This document shows, in pieces, positions 1 through 7,549 of a stretch of DNA of 51,684 nucleotides; position 1 is the first letter of the stretch; each line of letters starts with the position of its first letter. Origin of the DNA: Actinomycetota bacterium (GTDB lineage: Bacteria; Actinomycetota; Actinomycetes; S36-B12; CAIYMF01); the NCBI GenBank assembly GCA_020161245.1, contig JAIUOK010000035.1, positions 1 to 51,684 on the forward strand. The letters run 5' to 3'. A program made the translations under genes and the position numbers. The notes under the pieces were generated by a model. That model did no database searches. It saw nothing but the letters and a program-made list of their open reading frames with translations, and had not been told where the DNA came from.

Positions 1-2610
1 CTTGGCCATGATCACGTCCCCGGCGCGCCACTCGCGGGCCTCGGGGCGCCCGCGCGTGGAGGCCGTGCGTGCGGTGACCGTCAGCAGGGACGGGCCGGTG
101 ACCTGGCCGGCGGCGATCGCGGCCGCGCGGGCGCGGGCGTTCAACGCGGTGACGTCGCCCCAGCCGCGGGCCAGCATCAACGCATCACGCCCCTCGCTGA
201 CCGCGGTGTGCCAGCGCTCGAACACCGCGTCGGCAGCGTCGTCCCCGTCCGCGGCCGGGTGGATCCGGTCCTGCTCCTGGTAGGTGCGCAGGACGCTGGC
301 GTCGCCGGCGCGCAACCGCAGCGTCGCCGCGGCCTCCCATCTGTGAGTGAAGCGATGCAGGCCGCTGAGCTCGACCACCCGGTTCGGGAGCAGGCAGGCG
401 AGGTGCTCGAGCATCCCGCCGGGGGCCCGGATCGCACCGATCTGCGCGGGGTCGCCGACCAGCACCACCCGCGCCCCCGCAGCCTGTGCGCGGGTGGTGA
501 GGGCGGCGAGATCGGCGGTGGCGAGCATCGAGGCCTCGTCGACCAGGAGCACGTCGCCGCGTCGGAGCCGCCGCTCATCCCGAACGCTCGGGCTGCTGGT
601 GGGTGGTGGGGTGTCGAGGGCGGTCTGCTGGGTCAGGAACCGCGCCACCGTCACCCCCGTCACACCGGTCGCGGCGGCGAGCTCTGAGGCGGCCCGGGCC
701 GACGGGCCCAGCGCCAGCACCCGTTCTCCTGTCTGTGCCCAGCCGGCGACCGCGGCACCCAGGACCGTGGTCTTGCCCGCCCCGGCCGGGGCCACCATCA
801 CCGTCACGAGGTCGCGGGAGGACACCAGCCGCACCGCCGCGACCTGCTGCTCTTGCGACAGCCCCGCTTGGGCGGTCGCCTGCAGGACAGTCGTGGGGAG
901 CCGGCGCGGCGGGCGCAGCCCGTCCAGCACCGCCTCGATGACCATCGCTTCGGTGTCGACGACCTCGCGGGAGGCGAAGCGGGCATCCGACGCCCGCGCC
1001 GTCACCCCTGACGGATCCGACCCCAGCGGGACCGCGCCCGCCGTTGCCCCGGTCAGCGCCTGGGCGGTGAGTGCCTCGACCATCGCGATGGCCTCGCGCG
1101 CATCCCGCGGGGCGCCCGGGCCGGTGGCGGGGATGCGGGCAGCGACCTGCACCGCCAGGTCCGCGGCCGACCACACCGCACCCGACCGGCCGGCCGCCGT
1201 CACCGCGTCGGCCAGCCACGAGCGCTGACTGGGGAACGGCTCGTTGACCGCCTCGGAGCGCGCAGCCGCCCCGGCGGCGCCGATGGCCCCCGTGACGATC
1301 GTGCCGGGCCTCGCGAGTGCCGCGACGGAGTCCGTGACGGAGTCCGTCATGTCACCGCTGCCATCGCGACCGGTGGTTCCGACCTTCGCGACGCTCGCGA
1401 CGGAGTCGGTGACGGACTCCATGACGGCGCGGGCAGGGTCGCTGGCGCTGATGCCGGCCTGCGTGACATCCGTGCCGGAGTCGGTGACGGAGTCCGCAAC
1501 GGCCGCTACGGCGTTCGTGACAGTGCTGCCAGTGCTGGTGACCGTACTGGCAGGCGCGTCGACGGCGGTCATGACAGTGGCGTCGTGGCTCGTGACGGTC
1601 ACGGGCCAAGCGCCTGGCCCTCGGAGGACGCGAGCTTCACGGTCCGGGCTGGCCAGGCGTGCGGATCGCTGCAGCCGCTCGGCGTCCCACCCGAGCGTGT
1701 GGGCCTGCTCCCGCCACCGGGCCCTCAGTCCGGCTTCGGGGACGTGGTGCTCCTTCGGGGGGCGGGTGGCCAGGACCGCGGTCTTGACGATCCGGGCCCG
1801 TTCCGCCGCGCTCACCGGCCGCCCGAGCGCCTCCTCGGCGTCCGCGATCGTGGGGATCGCGTCAGCCATCACCGCCTGGGTGCGGGTCGACCAGGCGGCG
1901 AGGAGCGCCTCCGGGACGCCGGCGATCTCTGCCTGCCCATGCTCGGTCACGGGTTCGAAGGTGACGCCGAGGCGGGTGGCGAGCTCGGTGCGCAGCGCGG
2001 ATTGGTAGAGGGCGCCGGCGGCCTTCTTGTGGTGGAACACCTCGTAGCCGTCGATGGTGCGCCACACGCTGTCGGTGCAGCGGACCTTGTTCACCACCAG
2101 GGCGTGGGTGTGCAGCTGAGGGTCCCCCGTGCGGGAGGTGGTGTGCTCGAACAGCGCGGCGGCGTACCCCGCGGTGGCGATCTGCTCGACGCCGTCGCGG
2201 CCCCGCCGGGAGAACGACGCATGCGCCTCCAGGAACCCCAGCGCGGCCTCCACCGCGGCCGCATGCGCGGCACGCACCTGTCCGGCTGTGGCGTCGTCGG
2301 CGAGGGCCCACAGCGCCGACACCGACTTCGGCGCCGAGAACGTCAGGTCATGCCCGGTGACAGCGTCCGAGCGCCACGCCCTCCCCAGCGCCGCCCCCGT
2401 GCCCGGGTGCAGACCCCGAGCGAACAACGCCTCCAGCTCACGCTCCTGCACCCGCGACCCCGGCGTCAGCCCCAGCTCGGGCAGACCCGCACCCCACCAG
2501 CGGCCCGGCGCGTTGCCGCCCTCGGCGTAGTACTCGCACGCACCCCGCGCCACCGAGTCCTGGTAGTACCGCCACGAACCCCGCCCGATCTTCGCACTCG
2601 ACAGCACCAC
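1..2610 (-). CDS. MobF/TraA-family conjugative relaxase-helicase (3' end outside window)
   Basis: A nicking relaxase fused to a helicase would cut the transfer origin of the element and unwind the strand sent to the recipient. A single reading frame is open from a GTG at 2610 to the left edge, giving at least 870 residues. The N-terminus has the paired tyrosines of TrwC-type relaxases (residues 15-16 and 27-28) and the metal-binding HTH histidines at 167 and 169. After a low-complexity Thr/Ser/Val linker with repeated TDSV units (coded at about 1320-1600) comes a RecD-like helicase with Walker A APAGAGKT (Lys613) and a VDEAS Walker B (Asp691, Glu692). The start is inferred: GTG follows a GGTGG stretch and gives the usual VLSxxKI beginning. 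The C-terminal helicase motifs lie outside the window. The family is clear; the exact element type is not. Confidence 0.88.
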   Translation of the reverse strand, partial: MVLSSAKIGRGSWRYYQDSVARGACEYYAEGGNAPGRWWGAGLPELGLTPGSRVQERELEALFARGLHPGTGAALGRAWRSDAVTGHDLTFSAPKSVSALWALADDATAGQVRAAHAAAVEAALGFLEAHASFSRRGRDGVEQIATAGYAAALFEHTTSRTGDPQLHTHALVVNKVRCTDSVWRTIDGYEVFHHKKAAGALYQSALRTELATRLGVTFEPVTEHGQAEIAGVPEALLAAWSTRTQAVMADAIPTIADAEEALGRPVSAAERARIVKTAVLATRPPKEHHVPEAGLRARWREQAHTLGWDAERLQRSARLASPDREARVLRGPGAWPVTVTSHDATVMTAVDAPASTVTSTGSTVTNAVAAVADSVTDSGTDVTQAGISASDPARAVMESVTDSVASVAKVGTTGRDGSGDMTDSVTDSVAALARPGTIVTGAIGAAGAAARSEAVNEPFPSQRSWLADAVTAAGRSGAVWSAADLAVQVAARIPATGPGAPRDAREAIAMVEALTAQALTGATAGAVPLGSDPSGVTARASDARFASREVVDTEAMVIEAVLDGLRPPRRLPTTVLQATAQAGLSQEQQVAAVRLVSSRDLVTVMVAPAGAGKTTVLGAAVAGWAQTGERVLALGPSARAASELAAATGVTGVTVARFLTQQTALDTPPPTSSPSVRDERRLRRGDVLLVDEASMLATADLAALTTRAQAAGARVVLVGDPAQIGAIRAPGGMLEHLACLLPNRVVELSGLHRFTHRWEAAATLRLRAGDASVLRTYQEQDRIHPAADGDDAADAVFERWHTAVSEGRDALMLARGWGDVTALNARARAAAIAAGQVTGPSLLTVTARTASTRGRPEAREWRAGDVIMAK

Positions 2611-2919
2611 CCACCACCACCCGGAACCATTTGCTACGATCCACCAAATCCGTTGCAGCCCAACGGATCTCGACCGTAGCACTACTCGCCGACAATGCAC
2701 ATGTCTGCTCCCACTCTTGGCAAGCGACCGTCACTCGCCGGGCGCGAGGGCCGGCACCGAGGTGGGGTGGCGGTGGACGGTCTCGACTGGAGGGAGGTGC
2801 AGGATCTGTCTCGTGGTGTTCGACGTCGCAAGCTCATGTGCCGGCTGGCCCGGCAGTCGCTCGAGCCGTCATTGCGGGAAGGCAACCAGCGGATCCGCTT
2901 CGACTGCACACTTGACTCG
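2611..2919. other. Gene-free spacer upstream of the relaxase
   Basis: This stretch separates the relaxase start from the end of the restriction endonuclease gene. Its short open frames have no recognisable domain and I take them as noise. The side next to the relaxase contains an inverted repeat at 2648-2668, listed separately. Because MobF transfer origins commonly lie beside the relaxase gene, this is the best candidate site for oriT in the window, but no nic sequence can be assigned by eye. Confidence 0.5.
2648..2668. repeat. 8-bp perfect inverted repeat upstream of relaxase
   Basis: The arms ATCCGTTG and CAACGGAT flank a 5-base spacer, about 40 bases before the relaxase GTG. It could be a relaxase recognition hairpin at oriT or an operator controlling the relaxase. 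The sequence alone does not decide between these. Confidence 0.45.
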
Positions 2920-3945
2920 TCAGTCGACGCGCTCGCCTGCCTCCCCCGTCGCGTGCTCCTCCGTGACTCCAGGCGGTAGAGCGTCGGGAAGTCCGTGAAA
3001 CCGCTTAGGCACAACCGGTGCCGCAACGGCCGGATCCTCCGGGGCAGCAAGCACCCACCACTGGTAGTCGACAACGATGCCCGGTCGCCGTTCCTCTGAG
3101 GAGTCGGCCACGACCCGTGCGGCCACGAGCTCACCCTTGCGGGGAATGGGCAGGCCGAGCGCGCGGGCAACCAGGGGGTCACTGTCCTGATGACCGAGTA
3201 CCAGGATGCCCTCCGGCTGAAGGTTCGTTCTTGCCCCACCATCTGCACGGGCCCGCTTCATGAAATCGTCCTGCTGGGCAACGGTCGCGAGCTCAGCACG
3301 CCGGACGATTCGCTGTTGAACGGTACGAAACAGCTCGTTGACCCGGGCCTGCCCATGCTTTGTGCCACGTCTGGCCTTGGCGTTGAAGATCCGCTCCCGC
3401 TCCTCCGCGCTCAGCAGCAGGAACAGATTGCTCGCGAGGTGACCATGCTCCGGCCGTAGCCACCGAATCCGACCTCTGTCGGCCGCTTTGAGCTGGCGCT
3501 TGGCATCTCGGTTCGCACCACCGCGCAGATACTCCGCCCGGACACGAATCAGCCCTGCCTGCCAGCGACTGTCGTTGTCGTTGGCCGTAACGACTAGACA
3601 GAGGTGATCGATCGATTCGGGTGGTAGCTCCCAGCCTCCGAAGAACATGGAGTACTTGCAGTCGACCTCGATGCCTGCGATGCGGTAGTCCGTCGCATCA
3701 CCATCGCCGAAGTCGAACTCTCGGTGGAGGTTGATCTCCACCAGCGTCCCCATATGCGTCTTCTCGGTCTTGTGAAGCTGGTCGAAACTCCAGCGCCCCG
3801 TGTGTTGCCCGTCGTACAACTGATCGAGCGTGTCGCGAAGCACCCGCGCGACACGGTCGCCGGTCGGATCGAGCCGGTACAGCTCGTGTTCGACCGCATC
3901 AAGCTGGGGATCGTCACCGGGCCGGGGCGGTGCAATCTCCGTCAT
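2920..3945 (-). CDS. NaeI-family type II restriction endonuclease
   Basis: This is a close relative of NaeI, a type IIE enzyme that cleaves GCCGGC after binding a second copy of its site. I start it at the internal ATG (3945) rather than the upstream one because this puts every known NaeI active-site residue at the NaeI number: Glu70, Asp86, Asp95 and Lys97 (in VDCKYS). It also puts Leu43 within the LYDGQH stretch, the position where NaeI resembles the DNA ligase nucleotidylation motif but has Leu instead of Lys. The later VATVAQQDDFMKR and LQPEGILVLGH stretches match the C-terminal Topo domain as I remember it. The protein is 341 residues, slightly longer than NaeI. It diverges from the HNH gene across an 80-base promoter region. 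The specificity GCCGGC is inferred from family membership only. Confidence 0.9.
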   Translation of the reverse strand: MTEIAPPRPGDDPQLDAVEHELYRLDPTGDRVARVLRDTLDQLYDGQHTGRWSFDQLHKTEKTHMGTLVEINLHREFDFGDGDATDYRIAGIEVDCKYSMFFGGWELPPESIDHLCLVVTANDNDSRWQAGLIRVRAEYLRGGANRDAKRQLKAADRGRIRWLRPEHGHLASNLFLLLSAEERERIFNAKARRGTKHGQARVNELFRTVQQRIVRRAELATVAQQDDFMKRARADGGARTNLQPEGILVLGHQDSDPLVARALGLPIPRKGELVAARVVADSSEERRPGIVVDYQWWVLAAPEDPAVAAPVVPKRFHGLPDALPPGVTEEHATGEAGERVD

Positions 3946-3993
3946 GTCGCCCCCGTCGGATACGCCCAATCACTTGGCGTGCGGCTCCCTGGC

Positions 3994-4007
3994 GCGATCA
4001 TGATCGC
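3994..4007. promoter_or_regulatory. 14-bp perfect palindrome in the divergent restriction-gene promoter region
   Basis: GCGATCATGATCGC sits between the NaeI-like gene (start 3945, minus) and the HNH gene (start 4026, plus). A symmetric site in an 80-base divergent promoter is well placed to bind a dimeric regulator of both nucleases. No C-protein gene is visible nearby; the winged-helix protein encoded immediately downstream is one candidate binder. The role is inferred. Confidence 0.4.
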
Positions 4008-4025
4008 CGGCTAGCGTCGAGGATT

Positions 4026-4892
4026 GTGACTGACACGCCGCTGCCCGAACCGGACAGCGAGGAGCTCTACGCACTCGTGGGACAAGCAGCCCTTCGTGTG
4101 CTTTACGGCTGGCTCTACCGGCGACGAGAGAACCCGCCAACGATGGCCGAGGTTCGCCTGTTCATGGCAGATGCCCTTGGAGAACCGCAGGAGCACATCG
4201 ATCGACGGCTCCGGGAACTTAGGCGCCACTTCGCGATCCCCGCTGAGCGGCAAGACCAGGGAGATCCACGCTACGTGCTACGAGGCTGGGCGGAGACCGC
4301 CGCGTCACGTGACGGCATCAACATCTCTGAACGCCTGCGCGCACAGGTACTCGCACCGCAGCGCTGCGCACAGTGCGGTCGCACCCCCCTCGACGACAAC
4401 GTGAAGCTGGTCATCGATCACAAGGTCCCGCAGTCGTGGGGTGGTGGCAATGAGCTGGAGAATCTCCAGCCGCTCTGCGAGGAGTGCAACCACGGCAAGC
4501 GCGACTACTTCGCGACCTACGACGTCCACGCCGAGCAGATCCGTCAGGCCATCGGATACGACGAACCACAGAAGCGCATCGGGGAGCTCTTGAAGGCCTT
4601 CGACGGTGGATGGGTACGAACAGACTTGCTCGGCATCGTCGCGAGTGCCGGCCAATACCAGGAGGACTGGCAACGCCGGCTGCGGGATCTTCGGTTTCTC
4701 GGCTGGGACTACGAGGTGCGGAAGGCCTACAACGAAGGCGCCCGAGTCTGGTCCTACTACCGACTAACCAAGTCGGCGCCGTGGCCGGACAACATCCGCG
4801 CCGCCATCACGGACGAAGAGAAGCGGCGCCGCGAGGTCCAGAAGGCCGCCGTGCTAGACCGCCTTAAGCGCCTTGCGCCGGGTAGTGACTGA
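4026..4892 (+). CDS. HNH endonuclease with flanking winged-helix domains, restriction-cassette member
   Basis: The protein (288 residues from GTG 4026, preceded by GAGG) has three parts. The first 80 residues look like a winged helix. The centre is a zinc-supported HNH nuclease with CxxC at 114-117, DH at 131-132, Asn146, a second CxxC at 151-154 and NH at 155-156. The last 100 residues again look like a winged helix ending in VWSYYRL. It is divergent from the NaeI-like gene and its 3' end overlaps the methyltransferase gene by 39 bases tail to tail. It may be a second restriction nuclease protected by the same methylase, or a nickase or regulator for the cassette. The longer start at 3930 overlaps the endonuclease promoter and lacks family-like sequence, so I reject it. 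Confidence 0.75.
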   Translation: MTDTPLPEPDSEELYALVGQAALRVLYGWLYRRRENPPTMAEVRLFMADALGEPQEHIDRRLRELRRHFAIPAERQDQGDPRYVLRGWAETAASRDGINISERLRAQVLAPQRCAQCGRTPLDDNVKLVIDHKVPQSWGGGNELENLQPLCEECNHGKRDYFATYDVHAEQIRQAIGYDEPQKRIGELLKAFDGGWVRTDLLGIVASAGQYQEDWQRRLRDLRFLGWDYEVRKAYNEGARVWSYYRLTKSAPWPDNIRAAITDEEKRRREVQKAAVLDRLKRLAPGSD

Positions 4893-5843
4893 TGCCTGTC
4901 GCGCAGCCTTGATGGCCCGCTCGATCTCGACCCCAACCGCCTTGGCAACCGGCGGCGGAAAGGCATTGCCGATTTGCCGGTAGCTCGCCGTCTTGCGACC
5001 GAAGAACTTCCAGTCGGCCGGGAAGCCCTGGATGGCCGCCGCCATCGGCACGGTCAACTTGGGGATGAGGTCGATCGGGTCATCGGCGGAGGGCGGCGCA
5101 TCGGCCAAGGTCTTGCCGTTGACGCCTAGCCGCAGCCAACCCTCGCGAGCGCGTGTCGGGCCGAGGTCCGGTCCGCCGTGCTTGCGGGATCCGCCCACGA
5201 GCGTCGGCCCAATCCCGTTCGCTGCCTTCGCCCAGTTCTTCGCTCCGGCCCAGCCGTCCGCCGCCATGAGGGGCTCTAGCGTCTGTCCGACAGTCGGGGG
5301 GGACTTCACCGGATTCGGCCAGCGGAAGTGCTCGTACGCATCGGGGCGAAGGGCCACGAGAATGAATCGCGGGCGAAGCTGCGGGACACCGAACTCTGAT
5401 GCGTTGAGCACCTGCCAATCGCTCACGTAACCGAGCTCGTCGAGTACCGACTTGATCTGATCCCGATAGCCAGCGAACCTCGCCGTGGACAGGCCCTTGA
5501 CGTTCTCAAGCATCACGGCCGCCGGCTCAATCTCACGGACTAGGCGCAGCGCCTGCGGGAACAGGTCTCGTTCGTCGTCCGCGCCGAGGCGCTTGCCGGC
5601 GATCGAGAAGGGCGGGCACGGCACGCCGCCAGCAAGCAGGTCGACCTCCCCCTTAAACGGTCGGCCGTCGAAGTGATGGACGTCGGCTTCGACCACATTC
5701 CAATGGTCTCGGTTGAGGCGCAGCGTCTCGCAAGCATCGCTGTCGATCTCAACCGCTGCCACGTGCGAGAAGCCCGCTTGCTCCAGACCCAGTGACTGTC
5801 CGCCTGCTCCCGCACAGATCTCAAGGCAGGTCAGCTCGGTCAC
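4854..5843 (-). CDS. DNA (cytosine-5)-methyltransferase of the restriction cassette
   Basis: The enzyme transfers a methyl group from S-adenosylmethionine to C5 of cytosine, here presumably within the site of the NaeI-like nuclease. The first residues contain motif I (CAGAGG), followed by the PCPPFS catalytic loop with Cys76, the ENV motif at about 113, the QLRPR motif and a C-terminal GNAFPPPVA. The 329-residue start at GTG 5843 is chosen because a GAAAGG ribosome site precedes it and the family begins just before motif I; the open frame extends upstream but that part has no family similarity and crosses the promoter. The promoter carries a LexA operator. M.NaeI is also a C5 methylase, which fits the pairing. 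Confidence 0.93.
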   Translation of the reverse strand: MTELTCLEICAGAGGQSLGLEQAGFSHVAAVEIDSDACETLRLNRDHWNVVEADVHHFDGRPFKGEVDLLAGGVPCPPFSIAGKRLGADDERDLFPQALRLVREIEPAAVMLENVKGLSTARFAGYRDQIKSVLDELGYVSDWQVLNASEFGVPQLRPRFILVALRPDAYEHFRWPNPVKSPPTVGQTLEPLMAADGWAGAKNWAKAANGIGPTLVGGSRKHGGPDLGPTRAREGWLRLGVNGKTLADAPPSADDPIDLIPKLTVPMAAAIQGFPADWKFFGRKTASYRQIGNAFPPPVAKAVGVEIERAIKAARQASVTTRRKALKAV

Positions 5844-5883
5844 GGCGCGGCCTTTCGTGTCGTAGCTTCGGCTGTGGGCTCGG

Positions 5884-5912
5884 AGAGTATCGAACAAACG
5901 TTCGAAGATCAA
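5884..5912 (-). promoter_or_regulatory. Promoter with LexA (SOS) box between -35 and -10, driving the methyltransferase
   Basis: On the minus strand TTGATC (5912-5907) and TACTCT (5889-5884) are separated by exactly 17 bases. The 16-base palindrome TCGAAC-AAAC-GTTCGA (5890-5905) fills that spacer. It matches the actinobacterial LexA box TCGAAC-N4-GTTCGA perfectly. Transcription would begin near 5877, about 35 bases before the methyltransferase GTG at 5843. A LexA dimer here would block RNA polymerase until DNA damage. Confidence 0.75.
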
Positions 5913-6446
5913 CGGTATGCGGGCCTGGCCCAGCCTATCTTCCGGCGGCGTATGACTCGGGACCGACCTGCCGTGGCCCAGGACGGGAGTGCGTGCTTGC
6001 GCCGCCCGGACGTGCAGGCCATCAAGGGTGGTGGCACCGCGCCGGAACTGGCCCACGACGTGCGTTGCGTGCGGCGGGCTCCCGCAATCGGGTAGATCTG
6101 TCGCTCGAGATCGACTGCCGAAGCGTGGGCCGGGACATTGGGGTCAACGGAGCTGTTGATGGGACGGGGCTGCATGCGTTCGCGGGGCTGGCCCGCAGGC
6201 CGCTGCCGAGCATGCCAAAGCTGACGACCGGGAAGGCACGGACGCATGGCACTCCCTCAGACCGAGGCATCGTCGGCGTCACCGCGACGCGGCATGACTC
6301 TGGCCGTCCAGGTGCCCAAACGTGTCACAGACTTGTCACAACAGCCGTCGACACGGGCCACCTCGAAGAAGCAGTCGGCGGACAAAGCCGCAGGTCACAG
6401 ACCTGCAACAGCCTCGGATGGCCTCAGCCGGACGGAGTTCAATCGC
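5913..6446. other. Gene-free right end of the integrated element
   Basis: About 530 bases between the methyltransferase promoter and the tRNA remnant contain no credible gene. The open frames on both strands lack ribosome sites and recognisable domains. No excisionase or integrase fragment could be identified. Element ends of this kind usually hold recombinase arm-binding sites, but I cannot point to clear repeats. Confidence 0.5.
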
Positions 6447-6490
6447 CTGAAAATCGGAAGGTCGGCGGTTCGACCCCGCCCCTGGCCACC
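6447..6490 (+). repeat. attachment-site remnant: 3' part of tRNA-Phe(GAA)
   Basis: Reading from CTGAAAA at 6447, the sequence fits an anticodon loop with anticodon GAA, the 3' anticodon stem TCGGA, a 5-base variable loop, a T arm with GGCGG/CCGCC around TTCGACC, and the acceptor strand CCTGGCC followed by ACC. The bases before the loop cannot pair with TCGGA, and no GGCCAGG acceptor strand or D arm is found upstream. The 5' half is therefore missing here and should be at the other end of the element. The break in the anticodon loop is typical of tyrosine-recombinase integration. Confidence 0.65.
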
Positions 6491-6495
6491 TCGAG

Positions 6496-6524
6496 AAGGC
6501 CCCGGAGCTGATGCCCGGGGCCTT
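6496..6524. terminator. Bidirectional terminator after the tRNA-Phe remnant
   Basis: Perfect 10-base arms AAGGCCCCGG and CCGGGGCCTT with a 9-base loop lie just after the tRNA 3' end. They immediately precede the stop of the minus-strand lipoprotein gene ending at 6527, so the hairpin can stop both transcripts. Confidence 0.7.
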
Positions 6525-6526
6525 CG

Positions 6527-7396
6527 TCATCCCTGGGGGACGGCAGCCGCCTGGGCTATCACCTGCTCGATCTGGGCTGCCACCGGCGTCCAGGTCTCCT
6601 CCCCCGCGACACCGGCGCGCAGCAGGTTCCAGCCGTGCCCGGGCCGGTCGAGCCGCACCACGCGCACGAGCTGGCCCGCCTGCACGGCGAACTCCTCCAC
6701 CAGCTCAGGGGGTGCGTCGCGGTCTCCCGGCGACGTCACGAGCAGCAGCGGGATCCGCACATCGCCCGCCAGGGAGCCCGCCGTCCCGACCTTCCGCTCC
6801 TGCGGCAGCCAGACCGGGAACGACATCGGCGGCGAGAGCGCGATCGCCGACACCACCCCCTCCGGCGGCTGTGACGCGATCTCGACCGCCACGGCGGCGC
6901 CCATCGAGGCGCCGACGACGACGACCCTCGTGGCCCCACGCTCGCCCAGCCGCTCCACCGCCGCGGCGACGTCGAGATCGTGCCGCTTGCTTGCTGTCGC
7001 AGCGTCGGGGCAGGTGCTCGACCCGAAGCACCTGAGGTCCGGGACCTCGACGGCGTAGCCGAGGTCGGCGAGCCTCGCCGCATAGGGCCACCACCCGCAC
7101 GCTCCCCCGCGCAGCTGGTGCAGCAGGACGACGCCGACCCTGCCGTTGCCCGTCTCGATCGCCGACAGCACGACTCGGTCGCGCGTGCGCAGCTCGACCC
7201 GGCGGCCCTCCGCCTGCGGCACGCCGCACTCCGCCGCGATCCCGGTGAGCGGCGCCGAGGGCGGGGACGACGACGCGGCCGCGGCGCTCGTGCCGGTCGG
7301 CGGCTGGGGCTCGCCGACCGGCGTCGAGGCGCACGCGGCCAGCGCAGCAGCACCGGCGAGGAGGCAGGCGGCCCGGAGGAGGCGCATCGAGGTCAC
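6527..7396 (-). CDS. Lipoprotein alpha/beta hydrolase
   Basis: This is a secreted, membrane-anchored serine hydrolase of unknown substrate. The first 21 residues are a signal peptide ending in an LAAC lipobox with Cys22 as the lipidated residue, followed by a Pro/Ser/Ala-rich spacer of about 35 residues. The hydrolase core has VVLLHQLRG near the oxyanion hole, the nucleophile elbow GASMG, and a late Asp/His pair (SPGDRD and RPGHGW). It is the first chromosomal gene to the right of the element and ends against the shared terminator. The 289-residue length suits a single-domain esterase or lipase-like enzyme. It is divergent from the gene at 7550. Nothing nearby indicates the substrate. Confidence 0.8.
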   Translation of the reverse strand: MTSMRLLRAACLLAGAAALAACASTPVGEPQPPTGTSAAAASSSPPSAPLTGIAAECGVPQAEGRRVELRTRDRVVLSAIETGNGRVGVVLLHQLRGGACGWWPYAARLADLGYAVEVPDLRCFGSSTCPDAATASKRHDLDVAAAVERLGERGATRVVVVGASMGAAVAVEIASQPPEGVVSAIALSPPMSFPVWLPQERKVGTAGSLAGDVRIPLLLVTSPGDRDAPPELVEEFAVQAGQLVRVVRLDRPGHGWNLLRAGVAGEETWTPVAAQIEQVIAQAAAVPQG

Positions 7397-7449
7397 AGCG
7401 GACGCTGCCCGCCCCGGGCCGGCAGGAAACGCAGCGCCTCGCCCTCGAT

Positions 7450-7493
7450 CTGGAGGGCTGAGCGACGACTATCGGCGTCGCCCACCCATCCAG
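7450..7493. repeat. Dispersed palindrome, family A, copy 1
   Basis: Eighteen-base arms beginning CTGGAGGGCTGAGCGACG pair at about 15 of 18 positions around an 8-base loop. It is related to the palindromes at 8768-8829 and 15949-15998. Here it lies between divergent genes, so it is not simply a terminator. Confidence 0.7.
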
Positions 7494-7549
7494 AGCGGGT
7501 CCTCGAATCGGCCGCGCACGTGCGGCCCGGCTGGCTAGCGTGCTCGGCC

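Larger units (their letters stand above)
1..6490. mobile_element. Right-hand part of an integrative conjugative element inserted in tRNA-Phe
   Basis: This segment carries a MobF-type conjugative relaxase, a restriction-modification cassette and, at its right end, the 3' portion of a tRNA-Phe gene without its own 5' half. That combination is what remains at one end of an element integrated by a tyrosine recombinase into a tRNA. The restriction genes look less GC-rich than the chromosomal genes to the right, by eye. No integrase is visible here, so it must lie beyond the left edge if it exists. The extent of the element to the left is unknown. Confidence 0.65.

Noticed and set aside
1244..2679. 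Long plus-strand open frames opposite the relaxase
   Set aside because: They are antisense to a clear MobF relaxase reading frame, and their Arg/Ser/Gly-rich content is typical of GC-rich shadow frames.
6250..6446. Possible integrase C-terminal fragment on the minus strand
   Set aside because: The frame resembling TFGHLDGQ is too short and lacks the Arg-His-Tyr catalytic pattern; I cannot support it.
5792..6511. Plus-strand frame across the element end and tRNA remnant
   Set aside because: Its start overlaps the methyltransferase and its end is the translated tRNA T arm; no ribosome site or domain.
6336..6530. Minus-strand frame with GSNRRPSDFQ
   Set aside because: This is the well-known false peptide from translating the complement of a tRNA 3' end.
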